A stretch of DNA of 64,000 bases from Nocardiopsis sp. FIRDI 009 (lineage in GTDB: Bacteria > Actinomycetota > Actinomycetes > Streptosporangiales > Streptosporangiaceae), in the NCBI RefSeq assembly GCF_003386285.1, contig NZ_QPNC01000005.1, forward strand, positions 111,271-175,270, in the 5' to 3' direction. Shown here piece by piece: positions 25,583 through 34,529 of this stretch (the first letter of the stretch is position 1; each line of letters starts with the position of its first letter). Both the position numbers and the translations under genes were made by a program. The notes beneath the pieces are model-generated. The model was given only the letters and a program-made list of their open reading frames with translations. It was not told the origin of the DNA and searched no databases.

Positions 25583-26635
25583 TTATTTCTCGAAGGTGAT
25601 GCTTACCCGGCGGTTTCTTTCTCTTCCCTCCTCCGTGGAGTTGTCTGCGATGGGGTCATTGGAACCGTGGCCGTTGACTTCGTAGGAGACTTCGTCGCGC
25701 GTTACCATTCCAGAAAGAGTGGATTCTACGGTCTGTGCCCTCTCCAGTGACAGTTTTTCGTTCACCGAGTCACTCCCGGTGTTATCCGCATAACCGTCCA
25801 CACTCACAGAGGTGGCGGTGGCATCGTTGATCTCCTGTGCGACCTGTTCAAGAATCTCCCAGGCATTGCCGCTGAGGTCAGAACTGTTTGTCTCGAAGAG
25901 GACATCTGAGGACAGGAGAATACTGACCTCTTCATTGTTCTCCGTGCGGCCGGTCTGATTCTCAAGATCGTCGGAAATCATGGTGAGATCTAAAATCACT
26001 GGGTTGGCTAGTTCCTGACTATCGACAGTCTCTGACGATTCGCTTATCGGCACATCGAAGATCGGCGGTGTCAGAGGTGTGGTGATCGTCATGCTTTCAA
26101 GGTCGTCAGGAGGTGTTGGGAACGCGACCCACAGAGCCTCGCTCGCGCCCCCTGAGATTTGTCCACCCAAGGTCTGACAGAGGCAGGAGCCGTCACTCTG
26201 GTCATAGCTGAGATAGCGCTGCTTGTTTTCGGAGTCGATGAGAGTTATCGCGCTGGCGGTGTACTGATCCCCAGGCTCTCCTAGACCGTCTCGGAGTTGG
26301 ACGGTTTCGCCTGATTTATTAATTATTTTTAGGCGAAGTCTCAGGATATCATTCTCAAGTCTTTCCAGGGCTATGACGTCGATTTGAAGATTATTTCCTA
26401 GCCACGTTGATGTCGTTATGCTGCTCGCAAGGGCGTCGGCTTCTTCTGTGCCTTCATGGGGTGGGCTATATCCGACCGGAGGGCTCGGTTCCTGTGCATG
26501 ATCTTCGGATGCTGTGTTCTCGTCGGGGGTGACGACGCAACCTGAGGTAAGGAATGCGAACAACATGGCCGATGCCCCAGCGCCGAGAGAGTTCGTGGTT
26601 CTCCTCTGTGGGGCTGGGTATGGATGAGAAGTCAA
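25583..26635 (-). CDS. OmpA-family lipoprotein with peptidoglycan-binding C-terminus
   Basis: The 350-residue protein has a lipoprotein signal (SAMLFAFLTSGC, acceptor Cys33). An exposed N-terminal domain of about 170 residues with a C-x-C pair (GSCLCQ) is duplicated in the next gene. The C-terminal OmpA domain has VLFETNSSDLSGNAWEILEQVA, VDGYADNTGSDSVNEKLS and the binding-site segment PIADNSTEEGRERNRRVSI, which holds the Asp and Arg that contact the peptide of peptidoglycan. The likely role is tethering the membrane or a surface complex to the wall. The TTG start has GGGAAGG just upstream. Base composition is clearly AT-richer than the flanking genes, a sign of foreign origin. It sits between the Flp pilin and the TadE-type fusion, all on the minus strand. 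Confidence 0.85.
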   Translation of the reverse strand: MTSHPYPAPQRRTTNSLGAGASAMLFAFLTSGCVVTPDENTASEDHAQEPSPPVGYSPPHEGTEEADALASSITTSTWLGNNLQIDVIALERLENDILRLRLKIINKSGETVQLRDGLGEPGDQYTASAITLIDSENKQRYLSYDQSDGSCLCQTLGGQISGGASEALWVAFPTPPDDLESMTITTPLTPPIFDVPISESSETVDSQELANPVILDLTMISDDLENQTGRTENNEEVSILLSSDVLFETNSSDLSGNAWEILEQVAQEINDATATSVSVDGYADNTGSDSVNEKLSLERAQTVESTLSGMVTRDEVSYEVNGHGSNDPIADNSTEEGRERNRRVSITFEK

Positions 26636-26683
26636 GACCTTCCCACCTTTTCTGGTGATTGGTGGCTAGGCGGTGGTGGTTTC

Positions 26684-26935
26684 TCAGTTTTCGACGGGAG
26701 TCGTAGGTGCGGGGGCGCCTGGTTGCTGCGGTCCGTTCAGAACGTTGTCGACCGCGCTCCCGATGGCCCCGGTGATGTTCTCGACCAACCCCAACTGGAA
26801 GATCGCCGTCGCGATCGCCGCGACGAGGATGATGATGGCGGCGTACTCGACCATTCCGGCACCCCTGTCGCCCCTTCGGGGAGAAGGGGCGTCGTGTGCG
26901 CTCAGGAAAACCCAGAGCTTGGTCAGGCTGCTCAT
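26684..26935 (-). CDS. flp: Flp family type IVb pilin
   Basis: Major subunit of a Tad pilus. It has 83 residues. A basic leader (APSPRRGDRGAG) is followed by the Flp signature MVEYAAIIILVAAIATAIF, with the Glu at position +5 of the mature protein after the G/M cleavage region, and a short Gly/Ala/Pro tail. The ATG at 26935 has AAGGAG 8 nt upstream. Cleavage needs a TadV/CpaA-type prepilin peptidase, which is not in the window. The secretion ATPase and TadBC genes lie about 8 kb away on the same strand (34.5-42 kb), so the pilin is separated from its export operon by unrelated genes. Confidence 0.92.
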   Translation of the reverse strand: MSSLTKLWVFLSAHDAPSPRRGDRGAGMVEYAAIIILVAAIATAIFQLGLVENITGAIGSAVDNVLNGPQQPGAPAPTTPVEN

Positions 26936-27392
26936 GGAGGCGGCTCCTTGGGGGAAGGGGGCTTGGCGCCACGTCAGTGTGGCCTCTTGTGACGGAACGA
27001 CGACTCACACGGGGCCGTCCGGGGTTCGTGCGCAGGGGACACACTCGATCCCACTATCCGACACGTGACCGCACCCAGGCGCTCCCGGTGGCCGGATGTG
27101 GCCACGTGCGTTCATAGTTCCCCCGGTCGTGCACGGGCACACACCGTCCACAGGTCGGGTGCCCGGCTGCCGGTACACCGATGCGCGCGTAGGGCACGAT
27201 CACGTTCCTGACGCCCGGGGTCACGATAAGTGCTCACCGGGTGACCCATGATCGCACGCGGTCGCTCCGAGCGCCACGGGTGGGGGTGATGTGACCGCCT
27301 CGCCAGTGCGTGGGTTCCGTCGATGGTGTTGGATGTCCTGATCGGCCCCGTTTCCCCCGTGGTGGCCGAGACTGGGTGAGGAAGGCCGCGAA
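26936..27392. other. Intergenic region upstream of flp
   Basis: About 457 bp between divergent genes. No coding frame is convincing. It should hold promoters for flp (minus) and the TIGR04222 gene (plus). An AT-richer patch near 27225-27255 and several short GTGAC/GTCAC half-sites were seen, without a clear promoter. Confidence 0.35.
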
Positions 27393-28568
27393 GTGGACAC
27401 CGTTACCGTGCTCTTTCTGGCTGTGGGTGTGCTCGCGGGCTTGCTGATCGGGAGTTTTCCCTATATCACCCTGAGCAGTGGCCGGGCCGCGATCAGCGCC
27501 GCGATCGAAGCTGTTCCCGAACCTCCCTCTGCCCCGGACCCGGACGACCTCACACCCGCCCAGCTCGGCTTCCTCATCGGGGGTGAGGTCCGCGCGGCGG
27601 AGGTCGCCCTCACCGACGCGTTGCTCAGCGGTCGTGTGTCGGAGAGACCCACGGGCGGGCTCCGTGTCCGTGGCCGTGTCCGTCCCCGCCCTGAGGAGGG
27701 TGATCCGCTCCGGCGTGCCATTCTCAGGTCCATGTCGCCCCTCGGCTACGCCGACACACGTACGGTGGTGTCCACACTGATCACCAGCGGCGGTATGCGG
27801 GGACTCCGTGTGAGTCTCAGGGGGCGCCGCCTCATCGTGGACTCCCCCGAGGTCCGAGAGCACCTGCGACGTTGTCGACTGGTGCCACGCGTCAGCGGGC
27901 GGGTCACGTTGGCCTCGCTCATACCGGCACTCGTCGGCGGCACCGTGTTCCTCCTCGCCGGTCCGGACACGGCGTACTGGGGAGCGGCGGTCGCCGCGGG
28001 CGGCGTGGCCGCCGCCGTGGCCTCGGTGTCTGTCCGGTGGGCGTGCACCGCGGCCGGGAGACTCTCCCCGTCGATCACCACACGTACCGGCGACGCGGTG
28101 GTGACGGAGGCGAAGCGGCGGTACACGCTCTCGGACGCGATGAGTCTGGAGCAGGCGCTCCGCTACACGGCCGTCACCGGATTCCTGTCCCTGCGTGCCG
28201 GAGCCACGTCAGGAGGGCGTGCTCCGGCGCGTCGGAGGCGAAGGCGTTCCTCGGGTCATCAGGGCTCTGCCGCTGGCGCGGCGATCACGGCCGGGAGCCC
28301 GCCGCCCCGGACCTTCGACCTCGCAAACCTGTGCTGGTCCGCGGAACTGTGTCAGGGATCGTCGAATTCGGTGATCGGCTCCTCGATCCGCGGCGGCGAC
28401 GGCTGGGGTGGCGGTCTCGACACCGGGTCCGGCGGTGGCGGAGGCGGTGGGTCCAGCAGTGGCTGGTTCGGCGGGGGCGGTGAGTCCGGCGGCGGTGGAT
28501 TCAGCGGCGGCGGCAGCGGTGGCGGTGGTGGCGGGGGAGGAGACGCCGGCGGGGGCGCCGTCATCTGA
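27393..28568 (+). CDS. TIGR04222-domain membrane protein with glycine-rich tail
   Basis: The 391-residue protein belongs to an uncharacterised actinobacterial family (TIGR04222). An N-terminal helix (VTVLFLAVGVLAGLLIGSFPYI) is followed by DDLTPAQLGFLIGGEVRAAEVALTDALLSGRV, the hallmark helical domain, two further membrane helices near 165-210 (LASLIPALVGGTVFLLAG; AVAAGGVAAAVASVSV), a basic stretch and a roughly 75-residue C-terminus made almost only of Gly and Ser. Glycine tails of this kind are usual in the family and may be surface-exposed. The GTG start has GAGGAAGG upstream. The Arg-rich segment around bases 28200-28260 is less family-like, but I see no frameshift I can prove. Confidence 0.78.
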   Translation: MDTVTVLFLAVGVLAGLLIGSFPYITLSSGRAAISAAIEAVPEPPSAPDPDDLTPAQLGFLIGGEVRAAEVALTDALLSGRVSERPTGGLRVRGRVRPRPEEGDPLRRAILRSMSPLGYADTRTVVSTLITSGGMRGLRVSLRGRRLIVDSPEVREHLRRCRLVPRVSGRVTLASLIPALVGGTVFLLAGPDTAYWGAAVAAGGVAAAVASVSVRWACTAAGRLSPSITTRTGDAVVTEAKRRYTLSDAMSLEQALRYTAVTGFLSLRAGATSGGRAPARRRRRRSSGHQGSAAGAAITAGSPPPRTFDLANLCWSAELCQGSSNSVIGSSIRGGDGWGGGLDTGSGGGGGGGSSSGWFGGGGESGGGGFSGGGSGGGGGGGGDAGGGAVI

Positions 28569-28588
28569 CCGCGCCCGCCTCCCCCGGC

Positions 28589-29602
28589 TCAGGCCAGCTC
28601 CACGCCCGGCCCCTCCAGACCGAACATGTCCGCCAACGCCTCGTACGACCGCAGCCGCGCCTTCCGGTCGTAGATCATCGTCGACACCATGAGCTCGTCC
28701 ACCCCGGTGTCGGCGATGAATCGCTCCAGCCCCGCGCGCACCGTCTCCGGCGACCCCACGAACGAGTACCGCAGCGTCGCGTCCACGCGCTCCTTCTCCC
28801 CCGGCCGCCAGAGGGTGTCCAGGCTGTCCAACGGGGGTCGGAGCAGACCGCGGTCGCCCCGCACGATCCCGAGGAACTGCTGCTGCATCGACGTGAACAG
28901 GTGTCTGGCCTCGGCGTCGGTGTCGGCGACGACCACGTTCACCCCCGCCATCGCGTACGGTTCGCTCGCCTGCTCGGAGGGGTGGAACTCCGTCCGGTAG
29001 GCCTTGAGCGCCTCGTACAGCGCGTCCGGGGCGAAGTGCGAGGCGAACGCGTACGGAAGGCCGAGCCGTGCGGCGAGCTGGGCGCCGAAGAGGCTGGAAC
29101 CCAGGATCCACAGCGGCACCCGCAGCCCCTCGCCCGGGACCGCGCGGACGGGCTGGCCCGGCTCGGCGGGCTCGAAGTAGGCGCGCAGTTCCTGGACGTC
29201 GTCGGGGAAGGTCGACGAGGCGCTCCGGTCGCGCCGCAGGGCACGCATCGTACGGGGGTCGGTGCCGGGCGCCCGCCCCAGGCCGAGGTCGATCCTCCCC
29301 GGGTAGAGGGACTCCAGGGTCCCGAACTGTTCGGCGATCACCAAGGGGGAGTGGTTGGGCAGCATCACCCCGCCCGCGCCGACCCGGATCGTCGACGTGC
29401 CCTCGGCGACGAACCCGAGTGCGACCGAGGTGGCCGCGCTGGCGATGGCGCGCATGTTGTGGTGCTCGGAGAGCCAGAAGCGCGTGTAACCCCAGTTCTC
29501 CAGGTTCTGCGCGAGTTCCCGGGCGGAGCGGAGGGAGTCTCCGGGATCGGAGCCCTCGATGATCGTGGCGTGGTCGAGCACGGACAGCGCGACTCCGGAC
29601 AT
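28589..29602 (-). CDS. LLM-class (bacterial luciferase-like) flavin-dependent oxidoreductase
   Basis: Flavin-dependent monooxygenase or reductase of unknown substrate. It has 337 residues. A TIM-barrel luciferase-like fold is indicated by [103 protein letters not shown] and [27 protein letters not shown]. These match the large MsnO8/YhbW-like subgroup. The ATG at 29602 has AGAGGG 5 nt upstream; longer in-frame readings are unlike the family. It is divergent from an ArsR regulator across a 180-bp intergenic region with a 23-bp palindrome, so it is probably repressed by that protein. Confidence 0.93.
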   Translation of the reverse strand: MSGVALSVLDHATIIEGSDPGDSLRSARELAQNLENWGYTRFWLSEHHNMRAIASAATSVALGFVAEGTSTIRVGAGGVMLPNHSPLVIAEQFGTLESLYPGRIDLGLGRAPGTDPRTMRALRRDRSASSTFPDDVQELRAYFEPAEPGQPVRAVPGEGLRVPLWILGSSLFGAQLAARLGLPYAFASHFAPDALYEALKAYRTEFHPSEQASEPYAMAGVNVVVADTDAEARHLFTSMQQQFLGIVRGDRGLLRPPLDSLDTLWRPGEKERVDATLRYSFVGSPETVRAGLERFIADTGVDELMVSTMIYDRKARLRSYEALADMFGLEGPGVELA

Positions 29603-29680
29603 GGTGGCCCTCTTCCCCAGCAGACGAACGGTTCCGGCGGTGGGCGCCCCCCGCCGGACGGTCCGGGGCGGGCGTGCACG

Positions 29681-29703
29681 TTCGATGTTCGACGAATGTC
29701 GAA
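29681..29703. promoter_or_regulatory. Palindromic operator between the LLM oxidoreductase and arsR-type genes
   Basis: The 23-bp imperfect inverted repeat (TTCGA at both ends as TTCGA...TCGAA, with inner TTCG-A-CGAA) has only two mismatched dinucleotide positions per arm. It lies just upstream of a possible -10 TACACT at 29713-29718 for the rightward gene, so a bound repressor would block RNA polymerase. This is typical of ArsR autoregulation. Confidence 0.6.
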
Positions 29704-29782
29704 TACCGAAGCTACACTCATCCCTGACCACGTTCCAAATCCCGTCCGGCCCCTGCGCCGGGCCCGTACGAGGAGGTGCGCC

Positions 29783-30124
29783 TTGTCCCCCAGGGAGCAC
29801 ACGCATCCCGCAGTCGAGGACGTGGAGCTGGTCACGGTCCTGTCGGCGCTCGCGGAGCCGACCCGGTTGCGGATCGTCCGGATGCTCGCGGCGATGGAGG
29901 GCGAGCGGGCGTGGAAGGACATCGACCTTCCGATCGCCCAGTCGACGCTGAGCCACCACCTGAAGATCCTGCGCAACGCCGGCCTCGTGCGGAACCGAGC
30001 CGAGGGCACCCGGTGCTTCGTCTCGCTGCGGGACGAGGAGCTGGAGGGCCGCTTTCCAGGGCTGCTGGAGTGCGTTCTGGCCTGCTGTGACGCCGATGCC
30101 GGGAGGGGCGGGGGCGGTTCGTGA
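29783..30124 (+). CDS. ArsR family winged-helix transcriptional regulator
   Basis: Small DNA-binding repressor, 113 residues. The HTH_5 domain reads [65 protein letters not shown], with the recognition helix in [14 protein letters not shown]. The C-terminus has Cys-rich [14 protein letters not shown], which could bind metal but lacks the classic ELCVCDL motif, so the inducer may be organic or redox. The TTG start is supported by GAGGAGG 7 nt upstream. It is divergently transcribed from the LLM oxidoreductase, probably its target. Confidence 0.88.
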   Translation: MSPREHTHPAVEDVELVTVLSALAEPTRLRIVRMLAAMEGERAWKDIDLPIAQSTLSHHLKILRNAGLVRNRAEGTRCFVSLRDEELEGRFPGLLECVLACCDADAGRGGGGS

Positions 30125-30158
30125 CCTTCGCGGCCTGGGCGCGCCGGGTCCCGCCCGC

Positions 30159-30857
30159 TCACGCCTGCACGCCGTCGTCCCACTCCCACCGCTCCGACCG
30201 CAGCAGGGCGCCCGCGTCGTCGAACACGTCCACCGCCGCGGGCCGTCCGTCGGCGTGCCACCGCCGCCACGTCCCGACCCGAACCCCTCCGCGCACGCGC
30301 TCCTCGGAGCGGATCAGTCCGTTCGGGTACCAGGTGAACCGCGCTCCCTCCAGGATCCCGTCGGTATAGCAGTCGAGCGCGACGACCAGGCCCGACGCGT
30401 CGGTCGTGAACGCCTCACCGGTGAAGGGGACACCCGCGGAGAGCATCCCTTCCGGGGCCTCCTCCAACGTCTCCACCCGCACCCGCAGCACCCCGCTGGC
30501 GGGTTCGGTGGCGAAGGAGTCCCGGACGAGGGCGCCCCGGTGGTTCCACTCACGACTCGTGGTCAGGTGGCCGACGTGGGTCCAGACCTCCTCCAGGGAG
30601 ATCCGCCCGCTCGGATGCCACTCCCGCCACAGGCCGATCACCCCCAGATGACGGTCGCACTCGCCCTGGGCGCGCGGGGTGCCGTCCGGGTACCACTCCA
30701 ACCACGGGCCGTGCTCGACACCGTCGAGGTAGGCCACCGACTCCTCCAGGCGGCCGTCCGCGGCCCTGCTGACCGACTCGCCGGTGAAGGGCGCACCCTG
30801 GTAGGTCACGGTGCCGTCCGCGTCCACATCGGTCTCGTCCGAGGTGACTCTCCTCAC
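30159..30857 (-). CDS. YwqK-like protein with MORN-type repeats
   Basis: The 232-residue protein is made of repeated units of about 23 residues of the form W-x-x-x-G-x-x-x-x-x-x-x-Y/F-x-x-G-x: [76 protein letters not shown]. These are the MORN_2/YwqK repeats, a family named antitoxin in B. subtilis from its neighbour YwqJ. No toxin gene is adjacent, so an antitoxin role is doubtful here. No signal peptide is seen. The GTG at 30857 is chosen because AGGAGA lies 6 nt upstream; a GTG 15 nt earlier is possible. Confidence 0.8.
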   Translation of the reverse strand: MRRVTSDETDVDADGTVTYQGAPFTGESVSRAADGRLEESVAYLDGVEHGPWLEWYPDGTPRAQGECDRHLGVIGLWREWHPSGRISLEEVWTHVGHLTTSREWNHRGALVRDSFATEPASGVLRVRVETLEEAPEGMLSAGVPFTGEAFTTDASGLVVALDCYTDGILEGARFTWYPNGLIRSEERVRGGVRVGTWRRWHADGRPAAVDVFDDAGALLRSERWEWDDGVQA

Positions 30858-31301
30858 GGGCGCTCTCCTCACGGTGGGCGGACCCGGGACGACGGCTCCG
30901 TCGTCCGCGCGTCGGCGGGCCGCCCGCCTGTCTGTGTCGCAAGGGTGACCCTTCGTATTATCCGGAGGTCGGGGTCGAATGTGGGGCCGTCCCCGGATCA
31001 GCCTCGCCGCCCCACGTGAGACCAGCCACAGCGCGTGTCCGACGTGGCGTTTCCGGAGCCCCTCCCCGCCGGGAGTCCCGTGGTGGCACGACTTCGGTAC
31101 CCGGTTCCTGAACACGACGTTCCGTTCACTCTGTGCTGACCACGGCGTCACGGCGTATAGGCTGCCCCGGGCGTTCGCCGTGACCGTGTCATGCCGCCGT
31201 GTGATCGCCGCCTCCCCGCGAGGCTCTGGGCCGAGGCCTGTCCCGCGCAGTCGCATCGGACACCCGCGCCCCCGCGGTACGTGTAACCAAGAGAGGTAGA
31301 G
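30858..31301. other. Intergenic region before the GltS-type gene
   Basis: About 440 bp between divergent genes without a credible frame. A TATAGG hexamer at about 31156 could be the -10 of the symporter gene, but the spacing of candidate -35 elements is poor. Confidence 0.35.
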
Positions 31302-32780
31302 ATGTCCCCTGACACCATTGGCCTCGCGCTCCTCCTGCTGGGGGTGTTGCTGCTGGTCTCGAAGCTCGTCCGGGTCAAGTGGAAGCTGACGCAGAGGCTC
31401 TATCTGCCCGGGGCGATCATCGGTGGCGGGATCGCTCTGCTTCTCGGACCGGACGTCTTCGGGCGGCTCATGGGGCTGCTCGCCGACCGGGGGGTGGCGG
31501 TCGGTCTCGCCGAACGCGCCGCCGAGGGCGGGCTGTTCGGCGCCGACGTGATGGCGGTGTGGTCCTCCCTGCCCGGGTTGCTGATCTCCGTGGTGTTCGC
31601 CGGGCTCTTCCTGGGCAAACGGATGCCCCGTCTGCGTGAGGCCGCCAGTCTCGCCGGCCCCAACCTCGCCTTCGGTATCACCGTCGCCAGCGGTCAGTAC
31701 GTCATCGGCCTCGCCCTCGCGCTGCTGGTCCTCGTCCCGCTCCTGGACGTGCCCGCGATCTCCGGCGCGCTCATCGAGATCGGTTTCCTCGGCGGGCACG
31801 GGACCGCCGCGGGCCTCGGCGGCACCTTCGCGGAGGTCGGCTGGGCCGAGGGTCAGGACCTCGCCCTGGGCATGGCCACGGTCGGTCTCCTGTCCGGGAT
31901 CATCGTCGGGATCACCCTCATCAACTGGGGAGCCCGGCGCGGCAAGACCACCGTGATCAGCTCCGAGGCCAAGGGGACCGACAACGAGCAGGCCGGTCTG
32001 GTCGAACGGGGCAAACGTTCCGCGGGGGCGACCATGACGATCCACCCCTCCTCCATGGACCCCCTCACCCTGCACTTCGGTCTCGTCGCCCTCGCCGTAC
32101 TCATCGGTCAACTGCTGCTCATGGGGCTCCGGGCGCTGGAGCAGGCGCTGTGGGCGGACCACATCGAGATCATGGCCTACGTTCCGCTGTTCCCGATGGC
32201 GATGATCGGCGGCATCCTGCTCCAGCTGCTCATCGACCGATTCGACCGCAACGAGATCGTCGACCACAAGACGGTCGAGCGCATCCAGGGCCTGTCCCTC
32301 GACATGCTCATCATCGCCGCCATGGCCACGCTCTCCCTGAGCGCCATCGCCGAGAACTTCGCCGCGTTCGCCATGCTCACGGTGGCCGGTCTGCTGTGGT
32401 GCCTGTTCGCGTTCCTGGTCCTGGCCCCCCGGATGATGCCCAGCCACTGGTTCGAGCGGGGCATCGGCGAGTTCGGACAGTCACTGGGGGTCACCGCGAC
32501 CGGCCTGGTGCTCATGCGCGTCGTCGACCCGGAGATGCGCACCCCCGCTTACCCGGCCTTCGGCTACAAGCAGCTGATCTTCGAACCGTTCTTCGGCGGC
32601 GGGCTGATCACCGCCGCGGCGATCCCGCTCATCGTCAGCCCCCAGGTGGGCCCGGTGGGCATGCTGGTCTTCATGGCCGTGGTCATGCTCGCCAGCCTCT
32701 ACACCGGCCTCGTCGTCCTCCGGCGGCGGCACCGGAAGGCCGTCCGGGGTCAGGAACGGGCCACCGAGTCGACCCCCTGA
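31302..32780 (+). CDS. Sodium:glutamate symporter-type permease (GltS family)
   Basis: Integral membrane carrier, 492 residues, with about ten hydrophobic helices in two inverted halves. Each half carries the GltS-type re-entrant loop region: PNLAFGITVASGQYVIGLAL and FLGGHGTAAGLGGTF in the first, and GIGEFGQSLGVTATGLVLMRVVDPE in the second. The order and the Gly-rich loops fit the sodium/glutamate symporter family, though the sequence belongs to a divergent actinobacterial/firmicute branch, so glutamate as substrate is inferred. The ATG at 31302 has AGAGAGGTAGAG upstream. It is monocistronic, with a hairpin following. Confidence 0.88.
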   Translation: MSPDTIGLALLLLGVLLLVSKLVRVKWKLTQRLYLPGAIIGGGIALLLGPDVFGRLMGLLADRGVAVGLAERAAEGGLFGADVMAVWSSLPGLLISVVFAGLFLGKRMPRLREAASLAGPNLAFGITVASGQYVIGLALALLVLVPLLDVPAISGALIEIGFLGGHGTAAGLGGTFAEVGWAEGQDLALGMATVGLLSGIIVGITLINWGARRGKTTVISSEAKGTDNEQAGLVERGKRSAGATMTIHPSSMDPLTLHFGLVALAVLIGQLLLMGLRALEQALWADHIEIMAYVPLFPMAMIGGILLQLLIDRFDRNEIVDHKTVERIQGLSLDMLIIAAMATLSLSAIAENFAAFAMLTVAGLLWCLFAFLVLAPRMMPSHWFERGIGEFGQSLGVTATGLVLMRVVDPEMRTPAYPAFGYKQLIFEPFFGGGLITAAAIPLIVSPQVGPVGMLVFMAVVMLASLYTGLVVLRRRHRKAVRGQERATESTP

Positions 32781-32800
32781 CCCGTGTTCCTTCGGCACCT

Positions 32801-32831
32801 CGGGTGCGGCGCCGCAGCGGCACCGCACCCG
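32801..32831 (+). terminator. Hairpin downstream of the GltS-type gene
   Basis: Arms 32801-32813 and 32819-32831 pair over 13 positions with one mismatch and a 5-nt loop, 20 nt after the stop. It could serve both this gene and the convergent fragment at 32838. Confidence 0.65.
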
Positions 32832-32837
32832 TCATGG

Positions 32838-33080
32838 TCACTGGCTGGGAGTGTGGCCCGTCCGGGCATAGGTGAGACGGCGCAGCAGGACCTCGGACGG
32901 GCCGCTCCGGCCCGTCTGCCGCCATGCCTCGGTCAGGGCCACGGTGCCGAACCACGTGCCGACGGCCACCGCCGCGGCTCCGGCGTAGCCCAGCGTCGCG
33001 CCCAACCCCGGGCAGCAGGGCGTGAACACCAGCGTGAACGCCACCGGCAGGAACAGGGTGGCGTGCGCGCATCCGATCAC
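32838..33080 (-). pseudogene. C-terminal fragment of a DUF418-type membrane protein
   Basis: An open frame of 80 residues from a GTG at 33080 contains two hydrophobic helices and ends WRQTGRSGPSEVLLRRLTYAR. This is the conserved C-terminal signature (GPLEWLxRxLTY) of DUF418 membrane proteins, which are normally about 350-400 residues. The N-terminal two-thirds are absent upstream. I take it as a truncated remnant rather than a functional short gene. Confidence 0.5.
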
Positions 33081-33534
33081 ACCACCCAGTCGCGCCGCCG
33101 CAGCACGACCCGTGCGTGGACCCCCTCCTCCCACCCCTGCTGGCCCCACCCCGGCGCTTCGTGTAGGCTGCCCGCCGTGTCGCGTGCCCCCGGCCAAGAG
33201 AAGTGGGTCGGCCGGGCGGTATGGAGGCACCTTTGACCTGTGGGGAGCCAGCAGTGAGTAGAACACACCACGCGCATCGCGTCTGACGGTCCGTCCCGGC
33301 GGCGTGCGCCCCAGGCCACGTCGGCGACGTCGACCCCGCGACCTCCCCGTCCCCTCCCGGTCACCGGTACACCCGGATCCCTGGTCACGTCCACCCGAAC
33401 CCGCCCGGCTCCGTCGCCACACGGGTCTGGGCCGTGGACGGCCCTGCCCCGCCACCCGTGCGCCCGCGCGCCCGGGCCGCCGAGGGCGTCTTCGGGGGTG
33501 GTCGCCCACACCACCATCGTCGAAGGAGATTCCT
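33081..33534. other. Intergenic region before the nitroreductase-hemerythrin gene
   Basis: About 450 bp. One plus-strand frame stays open into the next gene but its translation is Arg/Pro-rich and unlike the family, so the gene is started at 33535. No clear promoter or repeat seen. Confidence 0.35.
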
Positions 33535-34452
33535 GTGTCACAGAACCCCCACGCCCGGCCCGAACCCCACGTCAGCGACTTCAACGTCCCCGTCGTGGAG
33601 GAGTTCCGCGCGAGCGGAGGCCGCGTCGGCGGCATGTTCGAGGGCGGCGACCTGCTGCTCCTCACCACGGTCGGCGCGCGCTCCGGCCGTGAGCACACCA
33701 CCCCGCTGGGGTACGTGCGCGTCGGCGACCGCCTGCTCGTCGTCGCCTCGGCCGGCGGCTCCGACCGCAACCCCGCCTGGTACCACAACCTGATCGCCCA
33801 CCCGATGGTGCGGGTGGAACTGGGCACGGAGGAGTTCGGCGCCGTCGCCGTCCCCCTGGAGGGCGACGAACGGGACCGGATGTTCACCGAGATCGTCGGG
33901 CGGGCCCCGGGATACGGGAACTACCAGGCGGGAACCGACCGGCTGATCCCGGTCGTCTCGCTGGAGCGCCGCTACGTCTGGGGTGAGGCCGCCACCCTCG
34001 CCGACAAACTCGTCGAGGTGCACACCTGGTTGCGCTCGCAGCTCAGCCACGTCCGGTCCGAGGCCGAGGCGTACCTGGCGGACCGGGACGCCGGGGCCGG
34101 GGGGCCGGCGCCGCTGGGGCTCAGCCTCCAACTGCGCCAGCACTGCCTGGCCTTCTGCGAGTCCCTGAGCTTCCACCACGACGGTGAGGAGTTCATGTTC
34201 CCCCACATGGCGGAGCGGAACCCCGACCTCGCGGACGTGGTGGAGCGGTTGACGGCCGAGCACCGCACGGTCAACCGGCTGCGCGGTGAACTGGAGGGCC
34301 TGCTCGCCGACCTGGCCACGGCCGACCCGGCGCGGTTCCGCGCCGACCTCGACCGAATGGCGGAGGAGCTGGAGGCCCACCTGGATTACGAGGAGGCCGA
34401 GCTGTTCCCGACCCTGACGGCGATCCCGTTCCCGCCGCCCGCTCCGGCCTAG
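33535..34452 (+). CDS. F420-type (DDN-like) nitroreductase fused to a hemerythrin HHE domain
   Basis: The 305-residue protein has two domains. Residues about 8-150 match deazaflavin-dependent nitroreductase/quinone reductases: GRVGGMFEGGDLLLLTTVGARSGREHTTPLGYVR, GSDRNPAWYHNLIAHPMVRVELG, and ERDRMFTEIVGRAPGYGNYQ. Residues about 160-300 are a hemerythrin-like four-helix bundle with iron ligands in LRQHCLAFCESLSFHHDGEEFMFPHM, AEHRTVNRLRGEL and HLDYEEAELFPTL. A combined F420H2 reductase and diiron sensor/oxygen-binding protein suggests a role in oxidative or nitrosative stress. AAGGAG 7 nt upstream fixes the GTG start. It is monocistronic. Confidence 0.9.
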   Translation: MSQNPHARPEPHVSDFNVPVVEEFRASGGRVGGMFEGGDLLLLTTVGARSGREHTTPLGYVRVGDRLLVVASAGGSDRNPAWYHNLIAHPMVRVELGTEEFGAVAVPLEGDERDRMFTEIVGRAPGYGNYQAGTDRLIPVVSLERRYVWGEAATLADKLVEVHTWLRSQLSHVRSEAEAYLADRDAGAGGPAPLGLSLQLRQHCLAFCESLSFHHDGEEFMFPHMAERNPDLADVVERLTAEHRTVNRLRGELEGLLADLATADPARFRADLDRMAEELEAHLDYEEAELFPTLTAIPFPPPAPA

Positions 34453-34529
34453 CGGTCACCGCCCGTCGGGTCCCGCAGCCGGGGACCTGCCGGGTCCCGC
34501 GGCCCGCGCGAGGTCCGCGCGGGCCGCGG

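Noticed and set aside
30159..30857. Toxin-antitoxin pair based on the YwqK-like protein
   Set aside because: No toxin-like neighbour on either side. The name comes only from the family label.
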